From Heterotrichella gracilis (taxonomy: Eukaryota; Sar; Xanthophyceae; Tribonematales; Xanthonemataceae): DNA of 45,324 bases. Location of the stretch: assembly GCA_032358255.1 (NCBI GenBank), contig JAULBX010026596.1, positions 1-45,324 of the forward strand, written 5' to 3'. The notes under the pieces are model-generated. The model was not told the origin of the DNA. It searched no databases and was given only the letters and a program-made list of their open reading frames with translations. The translations under genes were made by a program, and so were the position numbers. This document shows positions 1 through 9,496 of this stretch, in pieces (within the stretch, counting starts at the first letter, position 1; every line of letters begins with the position of its first letter).

Positions 1-796
1 CAAATGTATTGGGGCACTTGACCTCTAGGAGATGAATGTGGTGGTCCTTGCGGCGGGCTTGGGACAGGGCTGTGGTCTGAGTATGCAGATCATTTTTGTC
101 AGCATTGGTGATCATGACAATATCAGGCTTGGTGGTCTGGTGCTGAGGGGGCACCCAGGCTCATAATTGGACACTTCTATCTGGCCAAAAGTACTCCAAG
201 CCCAACTGTAGCATTGCTTGCTGCACACCTTTTTGGTTACATATCGATGGTTCATAACATGATCGACCTCATCTGCAGCATCAACACAACCAAATTGTTT
301 TGAAATGAATATAGTTTTGATCAATGCGGGGGCCAGCACGCAGTGAAATGCAACATATATCACTGTGTCTGTGTAAAGGGTGCCTCAAGTAATGAAACAA
401 TGTATACACACAGCACACAAGAGCAGTATGCAGTTCCATAGCAGTTCTACAGGGTACACCAAATCCGCGGCACTCGCCACAACAGGGCAAAACCCGGCCC
501 ACGTGTGCCCCAGGGTCTGCCCACAATCGCATCAACACTGTACTGTTCCCTGCTAGCCTGCTGGTGCAACAGTGTGCTGCCTACATGCTCAACAGAAAAC
601 AGCTACTTATCAACTAATGGTGCACAGGTAATCCATGCTTAGCAATTCCAGTCTTCATACCCAATTCCCCGTGCAGCGCCCGCCATGGGTATATCCTTAG
701 AAATACAATAGCAAGGCCCGGGAATAGCAACAGATCCATGGTCTGCTGCTGCTGCACTCCCCGCCAAGCTTGAGTGCCCACACCCTATGCTAGGAT

Positions 797-3700
797 TTAC
801 ACCACCACATACTCCTTGCTGTCAGGTGCATTCCCCACTGGGGCCTCCATGGGCTTGCCCTCTCCCGCCTTGTCCAGCGCAGCAAACAGGTTGGCACGCA
901 CCGGGCCCTTGAACCACCTGCCAGGCACACACACACGTTATTCAGACCCTGCGCTAGGGTTTTTGACCCACCTGGTAAGGTTATTTATCCACCTGCCAGG
1001 GCACACACATGGTTTAAACCCTGTGCTGGGGTTTTGACCCACCTGGTAGGCCACGCACACACACACGCACACACATGGTTCAAACCCTGTGTCACTCCAC
1101 CACCACACACACAAGCACCCACACTCAAAAGCAGCCAGCAGCCCACCCCCACACTCCCAAGCTGCCAGCCGTCCATGCCTACACTGAAGAGAAATGCCCT
1201 GGCCTAAAACACCCCCCCACCACCACAAACACCCATGCATGCCGTTGAATAAAGCACCCACCACCCCACCCACCACCCACCACCCCATCCACCGCGCATC
1301 TACAAACCACCACAGCATGCTGATGAAGAACACCACACCTGGCGTGATTGGTGCGCACCTGAGCTAGAGCTAGACACTAGGTGGATGGCCAATTGGCAGC
1401 ACGATATGACTATGGTGTATCACTCTCCCTATAGGTCCCCACCCACCATCCCACCCACCACCACCCACCTGCGCGCGTCCACGAACCACCACAGCATGCT
1501 GATGAAGAACACCACCCCCAGAGCCACTGGCGCGTAGTTGAGCGTGGAGCTTGAGACCGGGTAGATGGTTGGCAGCACGAAAATGACTGTGATGAAGCAC
1601 ACCCATCCGATGGCCACCCAGCCCACCAGTATGCTGAACTTGCCCAGATGGAAGGGGCCCTTCTTGAAGGTCTTGCGGGAAACTGCGGGGTAGATGAAGG
1701 GGCACCAATAAATGCAACGACAGGAGGGATTGGAAGAATGCGGAGTGAGGCCGCACACATGCCATTCCCACATTCTGGCTGCACAAAAAGCATCGGCACG
1801 AGGCACTTGATGCTGAGGCGAGACAAATGCTTGGTGTTAGGGTATGCAAGCCAGCAGTTTGGTCCCAAGGTTGGTGCAAGGGTTTTGGCACAAAGAGTTT
1901 GTTAGGTACCGGTGCCAGGGTTTGCAAGGGTTTTGCAGCGCACCTGTGAGCCGCAGGAAGATTGGGATGGCGTAGGAAATGTACAGCCCGATGATGCCAA
2001 TGGATGAGATGGCATAGAAAAACACTGTGGATCCAAGGATTGTGATTCCAAACAGCACTGCCAACGCCACCATGCCCGCAATGGCGTTGACTGGTGTGCG
2101 TGTGCGCAGGTTGACCTTGGCGAAAAACTTTGAGAAGGGCACTCCTCCGTCCCGAGAGAAGGCCCACAACATCCTGCAGGGCGCAAGTGAACCCTAGGTT
2201 AGGTTGTGATGGGGCGTGCATGCGGGGTTTGGTGCAAGGAGAGGCCCACAGCACCCTCCATAGCGCACAAAATGACCAACCCTAATCACTAACAAATACC
2301 TAAGAGAAGCATGCATAAGTTAACTCCCCTTGACATGGGTGTTCACCCCAAGGTTTTTACACTCATCTTGAGTTAGCTATCACGCACCAGTTGCAGGTCC
2401 CAACCAGGATGATGATGGCCTGTCCATTAGACCCATACCACACTCCTACATCCACACCCAGATGCAGACATGCCATTAGCCCCTCCCACAAAACCATGCA
2501 ACACCCACCTAACCTAACAAATATTTACAACGTCTAGCTCACCTTGAGTTAGCTGTCACGCAGAAAATCCCGCACCAGTTGCAGGCCCCCACCAGGATGC
2601 ACATGAACACGATGGCCCCCGTCTCTCCGCTGGACCCATACCGCCCCGTGAAGCAGTCCCAGAAGATCTGGCCCGGGGTCTGGTACAGGGATGGGTCCTG
2701 GATGCAGAAGGTGAGTGCCAGGAGGAACATGAGCCCGCAGCAGAAGGAGCCTGCGATGCACGTGATGAGGCCCACTGGTCCAGCCCACTCAGCGTCGCGG
2801 GTCTCCTCTGTGACAAGGGGGAAAAGGGGGTGAGAAAGAGGGGAGCTGGGCATTATTTCTTTAGGGCATATTGTTGAGGATGTTGCATCAGTGATGGCCC
2901 CTGGATCCAAGGGGTTAAAGGAAAGGTGAGTACCAGGAGGAATATGAGGCCGCAGCAGAAAGAGCCTGCGATGCACGTGATGAGCCCCACTGGTCCAGCC
3001 CACTCTGCGCCGGGTGTCTCCTCTGCATGTCAAGGGGGGAAAGATAGTGAAGAAAAGGGGAGCTGAGGATTTGGCCTTTAGAAGGTATGGTTATTGAGGG
3101 TGTTAAAATCAGTGATGGGCCCTGGATGCAAGGGGGTGAAGGGAAGGCCAGGAGGAACATGAGCCCGCAGCAGCAGGCCATGCATGTGATGCCCCCTAGT
3201 CCAGCCCATTCCGCATCGCGGGCTTCCTCTGCATGAGGGAAAGAGGGGGTGAGAAAAGTCAGCATTGTGGTAGGTGTTGTTTCACGTTTCAGAAGGCATG
3301 GGTACGCCTCGCTTTATGGCTGCCACATCATCTGTGGCACGTATGCAGTAGCTGGGCGTGGGCAGCAGGGTAGGGTTTAGAGTAGGGTTTAAAGCGCGCG
3401 CAGGGGCTTTGTGGTGTTGGACCACACATGTTGTACTGGCAATGATGTCGGAAATGCCTTGGTGGTATGGCGTGTCCAACTGCCCCTCGCAATGAGCAGA
3501 GGAGCCGCATGAAACCCTACCAAAACCCCTGAGATTTCACCCCTCTAATGTATGCGGAGGAGTCACACCCCGATGTTGCCCACTGGCTCCTCGGCAAGGG
3601 CAGAAGGAACGCCAACCCTGCCCCAAACCCCAGGGGTATAAACTACCTGCACGCTCGCCATGGCCCATACAACCCTACGTCAAACCCTACCCACCTGCGA

Positions 3701-5827
3701 TGTGTGCGGAGGAGTCGTACCCCACCATGGCCCACTGGCTCATGAGCAGCCCCAGCAGGAACACATACACGTCGCTGGTGATGCCAGAGTCGGGGTTAGG
3801 GTTGAACTGCGTGAACACAAACTTGGCGCTCTGGCGCTCCGGGGCGATGATGGGCAGGGCGATCACGATGCCCACAGTCCCCACAATGTGCCACCATAGA
3901 GAGACGATGGACAGCTGGCCCAGGAACTTCACGCTGATTGCGTTGGTGAGGCCGTGTGCGATGGTGACGGCGCAGTAGATGCCCAGCTGCTGGGGCTTGG
4001 TCAGGATGTAGCCGTTGTCGCCTGGGGGTGGGGGAGTGTGGGGGTGGGGGGTCAGCAGGCTGTGAGTATGTGCGCATGAGAGACTAAGTGGGATCAGCAT
4101 TTTGCGCCTCTGGAGGCATGCTTAGATGCGGGATCAGCGATGATGAGGCCGTGTGCAACGGTGATCATGCTGTAGATGCCCAGCTGCTGGGGCTTGGTCA
4201 GGATGTAGCCGTTGTCGCCTAGGGGGGTGGGTGGATGTGGGGTGGTTGGGAGCACATTGGGAAGCCACATCATAAACATGTGCAGCGGCTGGAACTTGTT
4301 TTTTTTGTAGGACATATTAAGGGATTGCATTAGCAACCCAATATGGTGTAGCCACCCCCCCCCCCCCCTCCTCCTCTCCCCATGCACCCTCCGCCTCCCT
4401 TATCTGTGCACCCCCACCCTCGTCGCCTACCATGCTCCAACCCTCTGTTCCCAATTGCCCTCCACCCGCCCCTCACCTGTGTACCCGCCAGTGGCCATGG
4501 ATACGATTTGTTGGATGAACAGAACCATGGTGTACTCCACTCCCGCGGTGATGCCAACCTGGAGAAAGACAGGCAGGGGTTGGGGTGGGGGGCGATGTGA
4601 AAATCTACAAGTGGGGATCGCAATACGCACAATGCGATGCCTGGCGCGTCAGCCAGGAATGCTGGTGATGCAGTGCCTGTGCTGGGACGCACATGCATAC
4701 ACGCAATGCACCGCTTGGCGCATGCATCTGTATGCATTGCAACCCCGGGCGCATGCATCTGCATGCATGCAACGCCTAGCGCACATGCACGCATACAATG
4801 CAACGCCTAAAGCCCTGATTTGCGTGCAATGACGCGCCTGGTGCGCACGTATGCATGCCACGCCCAGCTGCACTAGAAAATCTGTGCACCCCACGCCCTT
4901 TCATCGTCAACTTGCAGGGGAATCCCATGTGCCACATGCACCCTACGCATGCCATATCAACCACAATTTCGACAACATGTGTACTGTCAATGGTGCCCCG
5001 TGCGCACACACCCGTACGTGCACATGCACACACGTACCCACACGCATTGGTGTTAACTGCGTAGTTGACCCATGCATGGGTTTTGCTTTGCCACCCACCT
5101 GCCCCAGCAGGTTGTACCACCCAGTAAGCCACGAGGGGAGGGGACCCAGGGGCCCAGCCAGCGCGCCCGCCCAGTAGTACACCCCCCCTGACGTGGGGTA
5201 GGCGGAGCAGATTTCAGCCATGGCCAGCGCCACCATGAACGTCATTGTGCACACCCCGATCCAGCCCCAGATGATGACCACGGGGCCGCCATAGGCCCAC
5301 CCGGTGCCGTATAGACCTGCGGGGGTGGGTGGCTTGAGTCGGTCATCGTAGTCACTAGGGTATTTTAGAGTGGGATTGGAGTTCAGGGTTCCGTAGCCAC
5401 AGGTCAGGAGTCAGTGTTGTCCAGTGCGCACCTCCCATCCCTGTCAGCATGGACAGCAAGTCAAAGACACTGCAAAGTCCTAGGAACAGCGACAGCTGGC
5501 GGTTGAGCTCCTGCTTGTTACAGCAGCTGCTCTGAACCGTTAGGGTATTTCAAAGTGGGATTAGGGTTTAGAGTTCCACCGTCACAGACTAGGGTTCAGG
5601 GTTTGCCAGGGCGCACCTCCCAACCCCGTGAGCATAGACAGCAAGCCGAAGGACACTGCAAAGTTCTTAAACAGAGACAGCTCCCGTTTCAGCTCCTGCT
5701 TGTATCCCAGCTCCTTGAGCCGGTCCTCGTCTTTCATGGCAGTGGCCTGCTCGTCTGGGTGCAGCACCGCGTGCACCCCCTCCGCCATCTCATGGGAGGC
5801 AAAGGTCTCGGTCTCGGCGACCGGCAT
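797..5827 (-). CDS. BAT1: BAT1-like amino-acid/GABA permease (APC superfamily), 8 exons, 555 aa
   Basis: Predicted membrane transporter for amino acids. Exons on the minus strand: 5827-5617, 5316-5099, 4558-4477, 4021-3695, 2807-2543, 2173-1944, 1682-1469, 917-797 (stop 799-797). All junctions are GT-AG and all phases agree. The N-terminal exon holds LGYKQELKREL before TM1, a hallmark of the plant/fungal BAT1 family. Exon 2 has AEICSAYPTSGGVYYWAGAL, exons 4-5 join as AHIAEETRDAEWAG, exons 5-6 as TANSRMLWAFSRDGG, exon 7 has STLNYAPVALG, and the last exon is WFKGPVRANL with an acidic tail. About 12 membrane segments are expected. The length fits the family (about 520-540 aa). The start is the ATG at 5827. 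A TTGCAG lies directly before it, so a 5' UTR intron or an upstream start is possible. Introns contain many partial exon copies, listed separately. The family is firm; the substrate is inferred. Confidence 0.9.
1290..1430 (-). repeat. Diverged copy of BAT1 exon 7 3' end in intron 7
   Basis: This copy parallels 1469-1600 of exon 7: the bases encoding FFISMLWWFVDAR are nearly intact at 1290-1340, and the rest has substitutions and frame breaks. It lies between exon 7 and the terminal exon, so it sits in intron 7. It is not needed for the gene model; the true exon joins in phase to 917-797. Confidence 0.75.
2366..2441 (-). repeat. Diverged copy of BAT1 exon 5 3' end in intron 5
   Basis: The segment matches 2543-2640, the 3' end of exon 5 with its donor region. 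It has internal deletions, including loss of the stretch between the copies of TTAGCTATCACG and CACCAGTTGCAGG. The copy is non-coding as it stands. Confidence 0.7.
2689..3290 (-). repeat. Three-copy tandem unit: BAT1 exon 5 5' half plus upstream intron
   Basis: A unit of roughly 200-220 bases begins near 2689, 2892 and 3113. Each copy holds the 5' half of exon 5 (encoding ETRDAEWAG...MFLLAL), its acceptor and flanking intron with the shared string CTGGAT and a later GTGATGG. Only the first copy (2689-2807 part) continues into a full exon and joins in phase both ways. Copies two and three carry deletions and are read as relics, although their acceptors (CAG|AGGAGA-like) partly survive. Confidence 0.8.
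3508..3612 (-). repeat. Diverged copy of BAT1 exon 4 3' end in intron 4
   Basis: The sequence parallels 3661-3763: a run of AACCCTA-rich intron, then the exon end with TATGCGGAGGAGTCAC and GCCCACTGGCTC. The exon donor is lost in this copy. Confidence 0.7.
4130..4222 (-). repeat. Diverged copy of BAT1 exon 4 5' end in intron 3
   Basis: The copy encodes DNGYILTKPQQLGIY, identical to the start of exon 4 at 4021, then diverges. An AG acceptor precedes it on the minus strand. It could be recognised as an alternative acceptor, but its frame leads out of the family alignment. Confidence 0.75.
4620..4870. repeat. Imperfect tandem GCATGCAT-rich repeat in BAT1 intron 2
   Basis: Units of about 35-40 bases carry GCGCATGCATCTGCATGC-like cores and AATGCAACGCC. 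The tract is rich in alternating purine-pyrimidine steps. It lies between BAT1 exon 3 and exon 2. Confidence 0.6.
5350..5545 (-). repeat. Diverged, still open copy of BAT1 exon 1 3' end in intron 1
   Basis: The unit parallels 5545-5705 and includes TAGGGTAT- and TAGGGTTT-like flanks. On the minus strand it still reads KQELNRQLSLF and LLSMLTGMGG before a GT donor (GTGCGCA), with a compensated shift in the middle. No good acceptor was identified for it, so it is read as a duplicate rather than as a used exon. Confidence 0.75.
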
Positions 5828-7050
5828 GCTGCAAGGGGAGAAAGGGAGGGGGTGGGGTGCCATGTGTGTGTGCGGGGGTGTAGGGAGGTGTGTGTCTGTG
5901 TGTGTGCTGTGGGTCAACCACAGTGTGTAGGGTGGGTGGGTGGGTGTGGTGGGTTACAAGGTGTCCACCCGAAGTGCTGCAAGGGGAGGGGAAGTGAAGA
6001 ACAGTGGGGACGGTAGGGGATGTGGGTGTGGTTGATGGTGGGTCAAATTGGTTCCCCCATGTTGCCCCATGCCATGCTACAATGTGGGGGTAGGGGGGTG
6101 AAGAGCTTGCGTCACAAAAAGCGTAGGACTCAGTCGCATAGGCGGTGCAAGTGGGACTACGGCGGAGCTGGTATCAATCAACTCCCGGCTTGGTGTTCCC
6201 GAGCCAACGATTGGAAAGTGTACAACTGTCGGTGCCACGGCCGCCCCCTACCCCCACCCCCACCACCAAGCAACAAGCTTCACCAAGACTTGAGGACCAG
6301 GCTTCCGACCCTCAAGCTAGCTTCAACTCTATCCCACGCAAGGGAAGTTTGTTCCCAAAAACCAACGAAGCTCCACACCCCTACTCCGCCAGACCTGGCA
6401 AAGTTGACTTGCTGTCCCTTGTGTGGGCCAGCCGTGAATTCGAACGCAAGGCGCGGAAGCTTCCGAGACCAAGTCACAAGAACGCACGCGGTCCTCAAAC
6501 AACAACAGAACGGAACCTTCAAACGTAGGTACCTAAGCAGAGAGAACGGGAACAGAGTCCTCCTTAATGTCAACCAGTACTTGGGTGGAGACAGCTGTTG
6601 CCTGACACACAACTTGGCAATATCGTGTACACCACATGACACCCACAGGCGGAGAAAGACACACTCTTTTTGGGTCGGTTAGCACAACGTGAGCAGGCAA
6701 ACGCCTGAGAACCTGGGCGAAACCCACACGACAGATATCGCCCAACTGAAGCAACCCACACGACAGATATCTCGGGCAGAAACACAACTCGGGCGGAGAC
6801 AGCGCCGACATCCCCATCTCGGGCCGATCTTCGAGACTCCAAAGTGCCAATAACGGACCACCATACTGGATACAGTAGGGTATAGCAACAACAGATGCAT
6901 GAGAATTCGAACTAGGAAACCGACCGAACCCACGACCCAAACCGAGGGCAACTGGCAGCCTTAACCTGTACGTTCAAGGACTCCAAAACAACCCAGTCGC
7001 ACCAAATAGTGCGAGACACACCAGATGATATGCAAGCGTTCCATACCTGG
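5828..7050. other. Intergenic region with no recognised gene
   Basis: This lies upstream of BAT1 on the minus strand. A 220-codon open frame at 6020-6682 (+) has no recognisable motif and no coherent splice context. A 20-base direct repeat with core ACCCACACGACAGATATC occurs near 6722 and 6756. I see no transposon ends. Confidence 0.5.
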
Positions 7051-7116
7051 CAAGATTTCCTAGTTTAATCCTCTGTTCCGGTGATGTGGGCAAGGGTGGG
7101 GCGCCAGCCTACATAC

Positions 7117-7270
7117 CAGGGTAACTGTTCCAAGCAGTCCCTTTGGCAGATAGCACTGAGGATGCTTTACTTCTGCAGACCGCGTCGCCAGGAGTTGCGA
7201 GAAATCTAGCGAGATGAAAGCCATGACGGCTTGAAGAAGGTTTTCGGTTGCCGCAAACCAGTCGGGCTGC
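7117..7270 (-). pseudogene. Orphan exon resembling a cationic amino-acid transporter segment
   Basis: On the minus strand an open segment reads LLQAVMAFISLDF then AEVKHPQCYLPKGLLGTVTL and ends at a strong donor (GTATGT, 7116 downward). The pattern of a hydrophobic segment followed by E-V-K-x-P-Q-x-x-L-P-x-G-x-x-G matches the loop after TM6 of CAT-type APC transporters. An acceptor lies near 7270. No partner exons were found on either side, so it is either a relic or one exon of a gene I could not assemble. The relation to the adjacent BAT1 (same superfamily, same strand) is inference. Confidence 0.35.
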
Positions 7271-8356
7271 GGCTTCGGGGTCACATGGTCCATGTGTTAA
7301 TTGTAACTGCAAATTAACTTCAGCGAGGGGGTATGGCACGCTGACGTGGCGCCATGCGGAACAACCTTGGGATGACATTGCAAGTGTCAGGGATTGGACG
7401 ATCTATTTGGTTGTCCCAGGAATACAAGGTTTGCCCACAAGGGTCGCAGGACAAGAGCTGCCCAAAACATGACCTGCCAACAAAACGCTTTGTGCCCACG
7501 ACGGTAGTAGAGTCGTACCGCTTACTCGTTTGTGAGGCATCGTCAAACCAAGGTCAATGTGCATGCGTGCAACATATGGGCCACAAACGATGTGTCAACA
7601 CTCCCAACAGCAGCGCAACTGTCTTGCCTAACCCGTCCACAAGTTAGCAGACGTCATATTACAGACCTTCGCACCTGGTTGGAAGACAAGGACACAGTGC
7701 TGTTGGAGCTAACCTTCGTGGATAAGGCGAGGCCCTCGTCTGCCGCCCCAGCTGCGCTACAACTGCTTACAGGACCGCAACCTTGGTGAGCATTGTCCAT
7801 AGGTACAGGAAAACCCAGTGTTGAAAACTGTCTTGTGTCTTGGCAGCCCACTGAATGTCAACGCTGGTTGCTGGCAGTTACCCAGGTTGCCACAAACCTA
7901 CCATAGGTTTACCCAAAAGTCAAACCAGCGTTGTATACAGACTGTTGCCGCGTCTATTGTGGCATATGTTCCAACGTTTGAATACCCGTTGCATGTGCAC
8001 GTCCTTCAAGTTGGACAGATGTGAGTGGTGACTGGGGGTGGTGCGTGTAGGAGGTGGTGGTGCACAACCTACAGATACACAAGGTCGCTTCAGTGTAGGG
8101 AATGGGTGGCACACAGTTGCTCACGTAGCTGCAACCCAACAGGCTGGTGATACACGCTGTCTGAAACAAGAGAATTCCCAATGCGTTTCAAACGCCAAGC
8201 GCTGAGCATGAGAGGAGCCTCCCAAGTCCTTCAGTGCATCGCGAAACTTGCGGAACGCCATACTTTGCAGGCAGCAGCATTGCCGTTTCACCACCAATAA
8301 CCCACACATCACCCTCTGCAGGCCGGTAGTGAGGGCGCGCAGCGCCAACCCCCACC

Positions 8357-9462
8357 ATGGCCCTCGGGTCCCTCACACCCCACCTCACCCGCCCCCCACC
8401 AGCCACCGCCACCATGCAACACACCCGCAGCCAACGCCACGCCACCACCACCACCCTCCCTTTTGCACGCGCCAGGCAGCCCCCCCTGCAGCCCTGCCCA
8501 GCGCACGCCCAGCGCCTACTGCCGCCCCTAGGGTTCTCCAAGGGTTTAGGGTTCCGCAAGGGTTTGCGCAGCGCGTGGCTTGCCAGCAGTGGCAGGCGGG
8601 GGGTGGGGTGTGCTTCTGCAGGATCCCACAGCCACAGCCACAGCCACAGCCATGGTGCAGCACACAGCCATTCCCATTCCCATGACCATGACCATGACCA
8701 CCAGCATGAGCATGAACATGACCATAAGCATGGGCACAGCCACAGCCACGACCACAGCCACGGCCACAGCCACTCCCATAGCCATGAAGACCTCCAATCC
8801 AAGCCGCTGGCGCGGTTGGCCATGTCGTTCTTCAAAGCCACAGGTGGGTGTGGCTGTGGTCCATGTGCATTTCAGAGGGTTGTCGACGAGTGTTCATTAT
8901 CACGGACAGTGGGCCCCTCTACCACAGGCTACTGCCTGTACGTTGCACAATCATGACTACCCGTATCGGGGGTAAATATTTTGTGAAACATAATGATTGT
9001 GGAGGGCCCCGAAGCATTTTGAGGAATTTTTAAACATTTTGTGGAGGCCGCAGGCCAAATTTCCGGGAATTTTTAAGTATTTTGAGAGGTCAAAACCGGG
9101 CCAAACCGGGCCCACCCCCCAGAATTGGGCAAATTTGACGAAATAAGACATTTCGAAGGGTTTTTTACTATTTTGTGGTGCCCAGTGCATCAATTTCTTA
9201 GCTTATATGGAACCAAAATAATTTAATATAATTTAATAAAATATATACCCCCGATATGGTAGAGGGCCAAATCATGCAGCCCCATGGAGATGCATCATGC
9301 TTTAGCCATGCCAGTGGATGCCCACAATGCACCTCTGATGCGTCATCCCACAGCGCACCATCCTGCATTGGCAGACAGCCACAGCGTCCATGCGTCAGCC
9401 CAACCTCCACCACCACCATCCCCTCGCTAAGCCTCCCCTGCATGACTCCCCCCCCCCCCCCC

Positions 9463-9496
<34 letters not shown>

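Noticed and set aside
1370..2254. 294-codon minus-strand frame
   Set aside because: It runs across BAT1 exons 6 and 7 and their intron in the wrong frame; the spliced exons match the permease family.
6020..6682. 220-codon plus-strand frame before HMA1
   Set aside because: No motif, low-complexity Pro run, no splice context and no matching partner exons; long frames are common by chance in GC-rich DNA.
8188..8841. 217-codon minus-strand frame rich in Trp/Leu
   Set aside because: It is the antisense shadow of the His-rich first exon of HMA1 (CAC/CAT codons read backwards).
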